The notes: generated by a model from the sequence alone, not told the origin. A stretch of 64,000 bases of DNA from Archivesica marissinica (GCA_014843695.1 CM026390.1:18596466-18660465), one strand, 5' to 3'. Numbered from the stretch's first letter, positions 29,397 to 42,763 are shown. Program-made: numbers and translations.

Positions 29397-32300
29397 ACAT
29401 AGAAGTGCAATCATTAGGGGCATTGGAATAGGAACAATAACACTACAAACACTAGGGTATATTGGGGGGTGAACAATAGAACTGTTAACATTAGGGGCAT
29501 TGGAATAGGAACAATAACGCTACAAACACTAGGGTATATTGGGGGATGAACAATAGAACTGTTAACATTAGGGGCATTGGAATAGGAACAATAACACTAC
29601 ACACACTAGGGTATATTGGGGGATGAACAATAGAACTGTTAACATTAGGGGCATTGGAATAGGAACAATAACACTACACACACTAGGGTATATTGGGGGA
29701 TGAACAATAGAACTGTTAACATTAGGGGCATTGGAATAGGAACAATAACACTACAAACACTAGGGTATATTGGGGGATGAACAATAGAACTGTTAACATT
29801 AGGGGCATTGGAATAGGAACAATAACACTACAAACACTAGGGTATATTGGGGGATGAACAATAGAACTGTTAACATTAGGGGCATTGGAATAGGAACAAT
29901 AACACTACACACACTAGGGTATATTGGGGGATGAACAATAGAACTGTTAACATTAGGGGCATTGGAATAGGAACAATAACACTACAAACACTAGGGTATA
30001 TTGGGGGATGAACAATAGAACTGTTAACATTAGGGGCATTGGAATAGGAACAATAACACTACAAACACTAGGGTATATTGGGGGATGAACAATAGAACTG
30101 TTAACATTAGGGGCATTGGAATAGGAACAATAACACTACAAACACTAGGGTATATTGGGGGATGAACAATAGAACTGTTAACATTAGGGGCATTGGAATA
30201 GGAACAATAACACTACAAACACTAGGGTATATTGGGGGATGAACAATAGAACTGTTAACATTAGGGGCATTGGAATAGGAACAATAACGCTACAAACACT
30301 AGGGTATATTGGGGGATGAACAATAAAACTGTTAACATTAGGGGCATTGGAATAGGAACAATAACGCTACAAACACTAGGGTATATTGGGGGATGAACAA
30401 TATAACTGTTAACATTAGGGGCATTGGAATAGGAACAATAACACTACAAACACTAGGGTATATTGGGGGATGAACAATATAACTGTTAACATTAGGGGCA
30501 TTGGAATAGGAACAATAACACTACAAACACTAGGGTATATTGGGGGATGAACAATAGAACTGTTAACATTAGAGGCATTGGAATAGGAACAATAACGCTA
30601 CAAACACTAGGGTATATTGGGGGATGAACAATAGAACTGTTAACATTAGGGGCATTGGAATAGGAACAATAACACTACAAACACTAGGGTATATTGGGGG
30701 ATGAACAATAGAACTGTTAACATTAGAGGCATTGGAATAGGAACAATAACACTACAAACACTAGGGTATATTGGGGGATGAACAATAAAACTGTTAACAT
30801 TAGAGGCATTGGAATAGGAACAATAACACTACAAACACTAGGGTATATTGGGGGATGAACAATAGAACTGTTAACATTAGGGGCATTGGAATAGGAACAA
30901 TAACACTACAAACACTAGGGTATATTGGGGGATGAACAATAGAACTGTTAACATTAGGGGCATTGGAATAGGAACAATAACACTACAAACACTAGGGTAT
31001 ATTGGGGGATGAACAATAGAACTGTTAACATTAGGGGCATTGGAATAGGAACAATAACACTACAAACACTAGGGTATATTGGGGGATGAACAATAGAACT
31101 GTTAACATTAGGGGCATTGGAATAGGAACAATAACACTACACACACTAGGGTATATTGGGGGATGAACAATAGAACTGTTAACATTAGGGGCATTGGAAT
31201 AGGAACAATAACACTACAAACACTAGGGTATATTGGGGGATGAACAATAGAACTGTTAACATTAGGGGCATTGGAATAGGAACAATAACGCTACAAACAC
31301 TAGGGTATATTGGGGGATGAACAATATAACTGTTAACATTAGGGGCATTGGAATAGGAACAATAACACTACACACACTAGGGTATATTGGGGGATGAACA
31401 ATAGAACTGTTAACATTAGGGGCATTGGAATAGGAACAATAACACTACAAACACTAGGGTATATTGGGGGATGAACAATAGAACTGTTAACATTAGGGGC
31501 ATTGGAATAGGAACAATAACACTACAAACACTAGGGTATATTGGGGGATGAACAATAGAACTGTTAACATTAGGGGCATTGGAATAGGAACAATAACACT
31601 ACAAACACTAGGGTATATTGGGGGATGAACAATAGAACTGTTAACATTAGGGGCATTGGAATAGGAACAATAACACTACAAACACTAGAGTATATTGGGG
31701 GATGAACAATAGAACTGTTAACAATAGGGGCATTGGAATAAGAACAATAACACTACAAACACTAGTGTATATTGGGGGATGAACCATAGAACTGTTAACA
31801 TTAGGGGCATTGGAATAGGAACACTAAAACTACAAACACTAGGGTATATTGGGGGATGAACAATAGAACTGTTAACATTAGAGGCATTGGAATAGGAACA
31901 ATAACACTACACACACTAGGGTATATTGGGGGATGAACAATAAAACTGTTAAAATTAGAGGCATTGGAATAGGAACAATAACTCTACAAACACTAAGGTA
32001 TATTGGGGGATGAACAATATAACTGTTAACATTAGGGGCATTGGAATAGGAACAATAACACTACAAACACTAGGGTATATTGGGGGATGACCACTAGAAC
32101 TGTTAACATTAGAGGCATTGGAATAGGAACAATAACGTTACAAAACACAAGGGTATATTGGGGGATGCACAATAGAACTGTTAACATTAGGGGCATTGGA
32201 ATAGGAACAATAACGCTAAAACCATTAGGGTATATTGGGGGATGAACAATATAACTGTTAACATTAGAGGCATTGGAATAGGAACAATAACGCTAAAACC

Positions 32301-35300
32301 AATAGGGTATATTGGGGGGATGAACAATAGAACTGTTAACATTAGAGGGATTGGAATAGGAACAATAGCACTACACACACACAAACTAGGGTATATTGGG
32401 GGATGAACAATAAAACTGTTAACATTAGAGGCATTGGAATAGGAACAATAACGCTACAAACAATAGGGTATATTGGGGGATGAACAATATAACTGTTAAC
32501 ATTAGGGGTATTGGAATAGGAACAATAACACTACAAACACTAGGGTATATTGGGGGATACACAATAGAACTGTTAACATTAGGGGCATTGGAATAGGAAC
32601 AATAACGCTACAAAACACAAGGGTATATTGGGCGATGAACAATAGAACTGTTAACATTAGAGGCATTGGAATAGGAACAATAACACTACAAACACTAGGG
32701 TATATTGGGGGATGAACAATCAAACTGTTAACATTAGGGGCATTGGAATAGGAACAATAACACTACAAACACTAGGGTATATTTGGGGATGAATAATAGA
32801 ACTGTTAACATTAGGGGCATTGGAATAGGAACAATAACACTACACATACTAGGTTATATAGTGGGATGAACAATAGAACTGTTAACATTAGGGGATTTGG
32901 AATAGGAACAATAACACTACACACATTAGGGTATATTGGGGGATGAACAATAGAACTGTTAACATTAGAGGCATTGGAATAGGAACAATAACACTACACA
33001 CATTAGGGTATATTGGGCGATGAACAATAGAATGTTAACATTAGGGCATTGGAATAGGAACAATAACACTACAAACACTAGGGTATATTGGGGGATGAAC
33101 AATAGAACTGTTAACATTAGGGGCATTGGAATAGGAACAATAACGCTACAAACACTAGGGTATATTGGGGATGAACAATATAACTGTTAACATTAGGGGC
33201 ATTGGAATAGGAACAATAACACTACAAACACTAGGGTATATTGGGGGATGAACAATAGAACTGTTAACATTAGGGGCATTGGAATAGGAACAATAACACT
33301 ACAAACACTAGGGTATATTGGGGGATGAACAATAGAACTGTTAACATTAGGGGCATTGGAATAAGAACAATAACACTACAAACACTATTGTATATTGGGG
33401 GATGAACCATAGAACTGTTAACATTAGGGGCATTGGAATAGGAACACTAACACTACAAACACTAGGGTATATTGGGGGATGAACAATATAACTGTTAACA
33501 TTAGGGGCATTGGAATAGGAACAATAACGCTACAAAACACAAGGGTATATTGGGGGATGCACAATAGTACTGTTAACATTAGGGGCATTGGAATAGGAAA
33601 AATAACGCTAAAACCATTAGGGTATATTGGGGGGATGAACAATAGAACTGTTAACATTAGGGGCATTGGAATAGGAACAATAACGCTAAACCATTAGGGT
33701 ATATTGGGGGATGAACAATAGAACTGTTAACATTAGAGGCACTGGAATAGGAACAATAACGCTAAAACCATTAGGGTATATTGGGGGGGTGAACAATATA
33801 ACTGTTAACATTAGGGGCATTGGAATAGGAACAATAACACTACAAACACTAGGGTATATTGGGGGATGAACAATAGAACTGTTAACATTAGGGGCATTGG
33901 AATAGGAACAATAACGCTACAAAACACAAGGGTATATTGGGGGATGCACAATAGAACTGTTAACATTAGGGGCATTGGAATAGGAACAATAACGCTAAAA
34001 CCATTAGGGTATATTGGGGGATGAACAATAGAACTGTTAACATTAGAGGCATTGGAATAGGAACAATAACGCTAAAACCAATAGGGTATATTGGGGGGAT
34101 GAACAATAGAACTGTTAACATTAGGGGCATTGGAATAGGAACAATAACACTACAAACACTAGGGTATATTGGGCGATGAACAATATAACTGTTAACATTA
34201 GGGGCATTGGAATAGGAACAATAACACTACAAACACTAGAGTATATTGGGGGATGAACAATATAACTGTTAACATTAGGGGCATTGGAATAGGAACAATA
34301 ACACTACACACTAGGGTATATTGGGCGATGAACAATAGAACTGTTAACATTAGGGGCATTGGAATAGGAACAATAACACTACACACTAGGGTATATTGGG
34401 GGGTGAACAATAGAACTGTTAACATTAGGGGCATTGGAATAGGAACAATAACACTACACACACTAGGGTATATTGGTGGATGAACAATATAACTGTTAAC
34501 ATTAGGGGAATTGGAAGATAGCCAATGGATCTACAAACACTAGGGTATATTGGGCGATGAACAATAGAACTGTTAACATTAGGGGAATTGGAAAATAGCC
34601 AATGGATCTACAAACACTAGGGTATATTGGGCGATGAACAATAGAACTGTTAACAATAGGGGCATTGGAATAGGAACAATAACACTACAAACACTAGGGT
34701 ATATTGGGGGGATGAACAATATAACTGTTAATAATAGGGGCATTGGACTAAGAACAATAACGCTACAAACAATAGGGTATATTGGGGGATGAACAATATA
34801 ACTGTTAACATTAGGGGCATTGGAATAGGAACAATAACACTACAAACACTAGGGTATATTGGGGGATGCACAATAGAACTGTTAACATTAGGGGCATTGG
34901 AATAGGAACAATAACGCTACAAAACAAAAGGGTATATTGGGCGATGAACAATAAAACTGTTAACATTAGAGGCATTGGAATAGGAACAATAACGCTAACA
35001 AACACTAGGGTATATTGGGGATGAACAATAGAACTGTTAACATTAGGGCATTGGAATAGGAACAATAACGCTACAAACACTAGGGTATATTGGGGGATGA
35101 ACAATAAACTGTTAACATTAGAGGCATTGGAATAGGAACAATAACACTACAACCTAGGGTATATTGGGGGATGAACAATATAACTGTTAACATTAGGGGC
35201 ATTGGAATAGGAACAATAACACTACAAACACTAGGGTATATTGGGGGATGAACAATAGAACTGTTAACATTAGAGGCATTGGAATAGGAACAATAACACT

Positions 35301-36408
35301 ACAAACACTAGGGTATATTGGGGGATGAACAATAAAACTGTTAACATTAGGGGCATTGGAATAGGAACAATAACGCTAAAACACTAGGGTATATTGGGGG
35401 ATGAACAATAGAACTGTTAACATTAGGGGCATTGGAATAGGAACAATAACACTAAACCAATAGGGTATATTGGGGGATGAACAATAGAACTGTTAACATT
35501 GGGGCATTGGAATAGGAACAATAACACTACACATACTAGGGTATATTGGGGGATGAACAATAAAACTGTTAACATTAGAGGCATTGGAATAGGAACAATA
35601 ACACTACAAACACTAGGGTATATTGGGGGATGAACAATATAACTGTTAACATTAGGGGCATTGGAATAGGAACAATAACACTACAAACACTAGGGTATAT
35701 TGGGGGATGAACAATAGAACTGTTAACATTAGGGGCATTGGAATAGGAACAATAACGCTACAAACCACAAGGGTATATTGGGGGATGAACAATAAAACTG
35801 TTAACATTAGAGGCATTGGAATAGGAACAATTACGCTACAAACACTAGGGTATATTGGGGGATGAACAATAGAACTGTTAACATTAGGGGCATTGGAATA
35901 GGAACAATAACACTACAAACACTAGGGTATATTGGGGGATGAACAATAGAACTGTTAACATTAGGGGCATTGGAATAGGAACAATAACACTACAAACACT
36001 AGGGTATATTGGGGGATGAACAATATAACTGTTAACATTAGGGGCATTGGAATAGGAACAATAACACTACAAACACTAGGGTATATTGGGGGATGAACAA
36101 TAGAACTGTTAACATTAGGGGCATTGGAATAGGAACAATAACGCTACAAACACTAGGGTATATTGGGGGATGAACAATAGAACTGTTAACATTAGGGGCA
36201 TTGGAATAGGAACAATAACGCTACAAACACTAGGGTATATTGGGGGATGAACAATAGAACTGTTAACATTAGGGGCATTGGAATAGGAACAATAACACTA
36301 CAAACACTAGGGTATATTGGGGGATGAACAATAGAACTGTTAACATTAGGGGCATTGGAATAGGAACAATAACGCTACACACACTAGGGTATATTGGGGG
36401 ATGAACAA
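29397..36408. repeat. 77-bp satellite B, ~91 units, adjoining GPCR stop codon
   Basis: Unit: GATGAACAATAGAACTGTTA, ACATTAGGGGCATTGGAATA, GGAACAATAACACTACAAAC and ACTAGGGTATATTGGGG. It starts 15-30 bp after the GPCR stop and runs to the assembly gap, so true length is unknown. Both ends are more uniform than the middle (about 31700-35500). ORFs here are repeat artefacts. Confidence 0.97.
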
Positions 36409-37408
36409 NNNNNNNNNNNNNNNNNNNNNNNNNNNNNNNNNNNNNNNNNNNNNNNNNNNNNNNNNNNNNNNNNNNNNNNNNNNNNNNNNNNNNNNNNNNN
36501 NNNNNNNNNNNNNNNNNNNNNNNNNNNNNNNNNNNNNNNNNNNNNNNNNNNNNNNNNNNNNNNNNNNNNNNNNNNNNNNNNNNNNNNNNNNNNNNNNNNN
36601 NNNNNNNNNNNNNNNNNNNNNNNNNNNNNNNNNNNNNNNNNNNNNNNNNNNNNNNNNNNNNNNNNNNNNNNNNNNNNNNNNNNNNNNNNNNNNNNNNNNN
36701 NNNNNNNNNNNNNNNNNNNNNNNNNNNNNNNNNNNNNNNNNNNNNNNNNNNNNNNNNNNNNNNNNNNNNNNNNNNNNNNNNNNNNNNNNNNNNNNNNNNN
36801 NNNNNNNNNNNNNNNNNNNNNNNNNNNNNNNNNNNNNNNNNNNNNNNNNNNNNNNNNNNNNNNNNNNNNNNNNNNNNNNNNNNNNNNNNNNNNNNNNNNN
36901 NNNNNNNNNNNNNNNNNNNNNNNNNNNNNNNNNNNNNNNNNNNNNNNNNNNNNNNNNNNNNNNNNNNNNNNNNNNNNNNNNNNNNNNNNNNNNNNNNNNN
37001 NNNNNNNNNNNNNNNNNNNNNNNNNNNNNNNNNNNNNNNNNNNNNNNNNNNNNNNNNNNNNNNNNNNNNNNNNNNNNNNNNNNNNNNNNNNNNNNNNNNN
37101 NNNNNNNNNNNNNNNNNNNNNNNNNNNNNNNNNNNNNNNNNNNNNNNNNNNNNNNNNNNNNNNNNNNNNNNNNNNNNNNNNNNNNNNNNNNNNNNNNNNN
37201 NNNNNNNNNNNNNNNNNNNNNNNNNNNNNNNNNNNNNNNNNNNNNNNNNNNNNNNNNNNNNNNNNNNNNNNNNNNNNNNNNNNNNNNNNNNNNNNNNNNN
37301 NNNNNNNNNNNNNNNNNNNNNNNNNNNNNNNNNNNNNNNNNNNNNNNNNNNNNNNNNNNNNNNNNNNNNNNNNNNNNNNNNNNNNNNNNNNNNNNNNNNN
37401 NNNNNNNN
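36409..37408. other. Assembly gap (1000 N)
   Basis: Exactly 1000 N, so a placeholder size. It is bordered by the 77-bp satellite on the left and a (GA)n tract on the right; any ORF spanning it is meaningless. Confidence 0.99.
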
Positions 37409-37453
37409 GAGAGAGAGAGAGAGAGTGAGAGAGTGAGAGAGAGAGAGAGAGGG
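37409..37453. repeat. (GA)n microsatellite at gap edge
   Basis: GAGAGAGTGAGAGAGTGAGA-type run directly after the gap. Confidence 0.95.
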
Positions 37454-37862
37454 TTAAAGGAATACTAATATAGCAATTGGGAATAAATGGCTTATCAGTA
37501 GCAGGTACATTATTTCAATATATTGTTGTCTTCAGTTACGCTATCTCAATAACAATATGTATTAAAAATAGTTGGCATAAGAATAGACAAGGCATGCACT
37601 ATATCAACATATCGCAATGAATTTCTTTTTTTTCATTTTTTTTATTTAACGCAGTAGCGTAGCCAGAAGCTGAACATAACCGAGGCGAACCTTTTACGTG
37701 GTCGTCTGGGGACATGCGATGGTCTGTGCTGATGTGTAAACACGATGGAAACAAATACGATTTTCTAAAGTTTTCCCGTTTCTTTCATATGCTCGATTTC
37801 GTTACTTGCCAAATTGTAACCGAGGCGGGTGCCCCCATTCGCCTCAGTGTGGCTATGGGCCT

Positions 37863-38097
37863 GTAACGTCGCTACTGATTGCCCATTTGAGCGACGGGAA
37901 GTTTACCTAACATCTTTCCTGGGCAGGCTCCAGCGGTTAACCAGTACTTGGTGCACCATCCTCCGTAAGAAACTGCCAAATTTGATATATAATATAAAGA
38001 GACAAGGTCTGAGCGGGGCTAGAACCCGTGGCCATCAGTGAAGATAGGTTACAGTGGTATACAAGCCAGCAACCTTATCCACTCGACCACGGAGGCG
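37863..38097 (-). mobile_element. SINE S3 with S1-like tail (composite)
   Basis: Minus strand: head CGCCTCCGTGGTCGAGTGG, long variable-arm-like part, B-box GGGTTCTAGCCCC, core CAAGTACTGGTTAACCGCTG and AGCCTGCCCAGGAAA, then GTCGCTCAAATGGGCA...AGCGAC, the S1 hairpin, in place of the usual S3 3' end. Confidence 0.72.
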
Positions 38098-38259
38098 TAC
38101 AATGGAATATATAACGTCTAAGGGTTTATTTATTTTAACACACGCGCAACTTCCGGCTGACGCTTCAGATGTACATTACTGGTTGTATTTATATTTTGGT
38201 ATGAACTAGGCGATCCAAACAAAAACCCATAATGGGGAGGGACATATTGTTATTGCCGT

Positions 38260-38563
38260 CTGTCCGCTGCCCATAACCCCTTGTTGGATTTTCACCAAAC
38301 TGTGCAGGAGGCATCAGGATGATGTCAAATGATTTGCATAGTGTAACCCCGTTCAGGTTTGATAATGTTTTGCGGACTTACGGTCATTTTGATCATTTTT
38401 ATGTCAATGCTTGTCAGTGCTTCATCTCCAAAACGCATGTTTGCTTTTTCATCAAACTTGGCACGAAGCACCAGTATGATGTCTAGTTGATGTTTTGCGG
38501 ATATACGGTCATTTCAACATTTGTACAAACACAAAGCTTGTCCATGCTTCATCTCCAAAACGT
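38260..38563. repeat. Two-unit ~170-bp tandem duplication
   Basis: CACCAAACTGTGCAGGAGGC...GTTTTGCGGACTTACGGTCA recurs as CATCAAACTTGGCACGAAGC...GTTTTGCGGATATACGGTCA. The second unit resumes after the S1 insertion at 38850. Confidence 0.7.
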
Positions 38564-38849
38564 GTGTTTTACGTTTATTTATCGTCGCTACCGGTTGCCC
38601 ATATGAGCGACGCCTCCTGAAGAGATTAGTCATTTTAGATTTTTGGAGGATAGTGCAATGATACAGACAGAGACCCATTCAGGATATCCTCTGGTTCTTT
38701 TACGTGCGCGGTTTACAGCACAGACACGAGACCTCGGTTTAAAGTCTCATCTGAAAGACTTAATTTTATTAGGGTCAGATGGGTGATCGAACCTGCGATC
38801 CCTGGATTACAAGTCCAGCGTGTTACCATTGGACTACAGATCCGCCTGT
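38564..38849 (-). mobile_element. SINE S1 with 13-bp duplication
   Basis: Complete copy. Perfect duplication ATCTCCAAAACGT at 38551-38563 and 38850-38862. Confidence 0.93.
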
Positions 38850-39204
38850 ATCTCCAAAACGTCATAATAATAAGTATAATTATATTCTGTTTTATTGCAA
38901 TTATTTCATATATTGCTTTCTATTATTATAAATGTTTCTAGTTATTTCTCATTTTAGCGACACAATTATCTATAAATGAGCATTACTGTCGTGTCGGCAT
39001 GTGATTTCACGCATAAACCATAAAGATGGCGTAACTGTGATTGTAGTTAGCCATTTATACAAAATTGTGTCTATGCGTACTTTCTATCACTTGCCACACC
39101 TCCATGGTTATCAACCTGGACCCTGTTGTATGTCAAATGGTTTCTGGTTGGGTTTTTTTCTGGTAAAACAGATTTAGTTTGTTATAACAATATTTTGATG
39201 CACC

Positions 39205-39475
39205 ATAGGCTTGACACACACAATTGTTTACGACTTGCACAAATGTTTTAGAGTGACACACCGTTAATATCAGAGCACTTATGGTGTAACAAAATGTTAA
39301 AAAATAATAATTTGGTTTTGAACCAGACCCCAAGCGTCCATGCAATAGGCTTGACACATACAATTGTTTACGACATGTCACGTTTTAGAATGACACACCA
39401 TCAATATCAGAGCACTTATGGTGTAACATGTTTAAACCCGTAACCATTTTGTCCAGACCCCAAGCGTCTATGCAC
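39205..39475. repeat. Two-unit ~135-bp tandem duplication
   Basis: TAGGCTTGACACACACAATT...GAGCACTTATGGTGTAAC...GACCCCAAGCGTC is present twice, diverged by small indels. Confidence 0.8.
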
Positions 39476-39479
39476 CAAG

Positions 39480-39871
39480 GTAGCTTCAGTTCATACATTC
39501 AGTAACGAAGCAAACGTCTTTGTCATCAGCTGGTATTTGAAACGTGAATCGAATTGGAAGCGAGCAATAAATCAGGTTTGCTACTTTCCAATTACTGTTC
39601 TTTTCCGGTGTATTGTATTTTTTATTGATTCGTGTAATTCAAAATCTTAAAGCCCCATCTCGCGTTTATTTAGAATGTGCTGCACAGCGAGAACGAGCGG
39701 ATGACTATATATTGTGGTTTATTATCTTATATGTTCATGTTTCAATAATGAATCATTACGTTACAAAGTTTAATTTGGAAAAATATGCTCACAAACGAAC
39801 CTGCTATTGTCAAATTAACATTTGTAAATGGTTATTTACTAAATTTATATATATTATTTTTATATTATTAT
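39480..39871. other. Unclassified; ORF of uncertain meaning
   Basis: A 127-codon ORF (39613-39996) starts here but runs into SINE S3. It has no recognisable domain or splice context and I do not call it a gene. Confidence 0.35.
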
Positions 39872-40121
39872 ATTTCGGGTTTTACGCCTGCATCAGCACC
39901 ATTTTGGGCTATGTCGCCGGCGAAGTTTACCTAACAACACCTTTCCTGGGCAGGCTCCAACGGTTAACCAGTACTTGGGTGCACCAACCCCCGTAAGAAA
40001 CTGCCAACTTTTTCATATAAATGAGACACGGTCTGAGCGGGGCTCGAACCCGTGACCATCAGTGATGATAGGTTACAGTGGTATACAAGTCAGCGACCTT
40101 AACCACTCGACCACGGAGGCG
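39872..40121 (-). mobile_element. SINE S3, full-length
   Basis: Reference S3 copy. Minus strand: CGCCTCCGTGGTCGAGTGGT (A-box), GCTGACTTGTATACCACTGT, B-box GGGTTCGAGCCCCGC, AAAAAGTTGGCAGTTTCTTA, core AAGTACTGGTTAACC and GCCTGCCCAGGAAAGGTGTT, 3' end GCTGATGCAGGCGTAAAACC. The long extra arm suggests a class II tRNA (Ser or Leu). Confidence 0.88.
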
Positions 40122-40179
40122 GACTTACTAAATTTAACACCAGGATAAATGTGCATATGAAGCATTCTCTTTCCAACTG

Positions 40180-40556
40180 AACCGCCTACGTGGTCGAGTG
40201 GCTAAGGTCGCTGACTTGTATACCACTGTAACCTATCATCACTGATGGTCACGGAACCGCCTCCGTGGTCGAGTGGTTAAGGTCGCTGACTTGTATACCA
40301 CTGTAACCTATCATCACTGATGGTCACGGAACCGCCTACGTGGTCGAGTGGCTAAGGTCGCTGACTTGTATACCACTGTAACCTATCATCACTGATGGTC
40401 ACGGGTTCGAGCCCATCCCAGACCGTGTCTCATTTATATGAAAAAGTTGGCAGTTTCTTTGCACTATCCTCCAAAATTCTAAAATGACTAATCTCTTCAG
40501 GAGGCGTCGCTCATATGGGCAACCGGTAGCGACGATAAATAAACGTAAAACACACG
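40180..40556 (+). mobile_element. S3 head trimer fused to S1 3' half (composite SINE)
   Basis: Three tandem 75-bp S3 heads (40180-40254, 40255-40329, 40330-40404). The third continues through B-box GGGTTCGAGCCCATC to GGCAGTTTCTT, then switches to the S1 3' half (GCACTATCCTCC to ACGTAAAACACAC). Confidence 0.9.
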
Positions 40557-40559
40557 TCC

Positions 40560-41420
40560 CATTCCACATGGGGCATCTATAATATTTTGTTAGCATAATT
40601 CCACGTTGAAACTGGAGATATTTCATGAAAACGGCACGTGTTCTTCAAAAATCGTCGTTCGATTAAATTATGGGCCCACGGCAAAGCAAACTGGGGTGAC
40701 TGACTACAGTTATTGAAGTATAACAAGACTGTGCACTGTTTGGGCGAGGGTGTTCGGTGTCACAGTATGCAAACCGCTACATTAAATCGTATTTACTGCG
40801 AATGATTGATATGAAATACCAAAAGATAACTTAAAACATTAAATGAAGTCTTTATTATTATTATTGTATTATAAACAAGTGCAAACCCACCTTCAGAAGT
40901 TCAGTTAGTTTGGTATGCATTCGTTCCTTTGTTCATATTATATCAAGTTGTACAGCCAACGCATATTCTTGTATCGGTATGCAGTGAGTGAATATGTCAT
41001 ATTGCCAGTGCATGCACTCGGTGGTGACATTACGTTTTTAAATGTTCGCTGTTAGGCTATGATCAATATAGACTAGTTGTGAAATCAAGTGCAAAACACC
41101 ATGTTTTCATCGTATGATTTTCGTTACCGATAGTGACACCGAATCGATTATAATATCCAGTAGTTATTCTCCGTTAAGAAGCTTATAGCTGTGAGTCACG
41201 TGTAGGCCATGTATTGCGCAGTTCGATCGATAGGTCATTCTGAGCGTTCAACTTTGTTCGACCCATGATTTGAGATTGACATTTAACATTGACCTGTCCT
41301 GTTTTGGATCATACGATTATTAGACACGCGCTATTAACTGTATCAGAATACGTTCACGTTTTCTACCGTGGTAATATAGTCAAAAGGCTGTAATTGCATG
41401 CGAATAATAATCAACGGTCC
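40560..41420. other. Unclassified unique sequence
   Basis: Contains AAGTCTTTATTATTATTATT at 40850, like the tail of a LINE 3' end seen at 44761. Nothing coding seen. Confidence 0.4.
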
Positions 41421-41426
41421 TTCATG

Positions 41427-41622
41427 ATATGACTTTAAACTGAGGTATCGTGTCCGTGCTGTACACCGTGCGCGTAAAAGAACAAGAGGAGACTCTGGAA
41501 TGCGTCTCTGTCTGTATCATTGCACTATCCTCCAAAAATCTAAAATAACTAATCTCTTCATGAGACGTCGCTCTTATGGACAACCGGTAGCGACGATGAA
41601 TAAACCGTAAAACACACGCATG
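41427..41622 (+). mobile_element. SINE S1, 5'-truncated
   Basis: Starts at GACTTTAAACTGAGGTATCG and keeps the 3' hairpin (with TATGGACAACC). The flanks share GCATGC(G/A)AATAAT, a possible target duplication. Confidence 0.85.
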
Positions 41623-41644
41623 CAAATAATACGCATCAATGGCA

Positions 41645-41860
41645 GTTGTGCATAACATTATATAATAATGTTAGATGTTTCATCAGTCCGCGGACGGTGA
41701 CAGTTGTATTCCCACCAGTTACATAATACATGCATAACATTATATAACAGTGATAGATGTTTCATCAGTCCGCGGACGGTGACAGTTGTATTCACACCAG
41801 TTACATAATACATGCATAACATTATATAACAGTGATAGATGTTTCACCAGTCCACGGTGA
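41645..41860. repeat. Three-unit ~81-bp tandem repeat
   Basis: Units of AGATGTTTCATCAGTCCGCG, GACGGTGACAGTTGTATTC and CACCAGTTACATAATACATG; the third is truncated. Confidence 0.88.
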
Positions 41861-41902
41861 CTAAGAATATCCTACACATGCACTGGTGCTGGACAAGGCT
41901 AT

Positions 41903-42092
41903 ATGGATGTCGTGATAGCGTAGTGGTAGCGCGTAGGTGCGAAAGGCCAGAAATTCGCGCCCAGCTGAAGCCGTTACGAGTGCGCCATTAGACAAGGCGT
42001 TTACATTCCACATTGTCTATTTTCTCTCCCTCGTAGCGATGGATTCCATCATGAATATGGTCCTGAGAATGATTAATATAAGTTGTAAGATC
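41903..42092 (+). mobile_element. SINE S2, deleted anticodon arm
   Basis: GATAGCGTAGTGGTAGCGCG runs straight to TAGGTGCGAAAGGCC, so part of the anticodon arm is lost. Body and tail are present. Confidence 0.82.
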
Positions 42093-42099
42093 TGTAAGG

Positions 42100-42315
42100 A
42101 TATTCAACCCGAGTGGTCAGACTGTCGTCAGAAACGTGTCTAGAGGCTTAAGCAGCTAGCTACAATCGGAATTCGATAAAATAAAGTCTAGTGGCAGAGA
42201 TACGTAGACGGCACCGAATCTGCACACATATACCACAGTCAATTTGTAAATGCTAATTCATAAAATATATTCATGCATAATTAAATACGAACACATTGGT
42301 GGGTAATCATATTTA
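42100..42315. other. Unclassified
   Basis: Nothing recognised. Confidence 0.35.
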
Positions 42316-42450
42316 GACTAAACAGAACAGAACAGAACATGTTCTATTGGAAAATCGGCAATAACCTTGCATTTGGCAATACAATGTAAATACATAATAG
42401 TATACATGTCATACATGAGAAACAGAATGTAACATACACAAATTACATTG
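42316..42450 (-). mobile_element. LINE-type 3' end with (TTCTG)n tail
   Basis: Begins with ACAGAACAGAACAGAACA, the inverse of the tail at 22570-22600. Confidence 0.45.
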
Positions 42451-42763
42451 ATAATACATGTGACATGGTGTTATTTAAAGTACCGGTAAGCCATTTATGT
42501 TAACGAAATACTTCGCTACTAAGAATACACAGATTGAACGCGGCTCTTTGTTTACATGATTAGCATATTGAGGTCAAGAATTACGTAGTGCTCCAATGAA
42601 AATGAGCTATCGCGTCGTATGATCATCGTCCGACTGCCAGTGGGAGGAGCTAAGACGGAAACACATGTGTTGAGGCGCGGCGATGTGTTTACGTAAAGTA
42701 GTAGCGTAAAGTAGTGAATTAATTATTAATATTAATATAAGTTCATTTTCATAATTAAATGAT

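Noticed and set aside
29397..36408. Minus-strand ORFs with repeated hydrophobic peptide and a possible telomere signal (TTAGGGG)
   Set aside because: The 77-bp unit shifts frame each copy and ORFs recur mechanically. TTAGGGG occurs once per 77-bp unit, not in tandem, so it is not telomeric.
36394..37468. Two ~350-residue ORFs
   Set aside because: Almost entirely N; they exist only because the gap has no stops.
39613..39996. 127-codon ORF
   Set aside because: Its 3' part is SINE S3 read in antisense; the 5' part has no recognisable domain.
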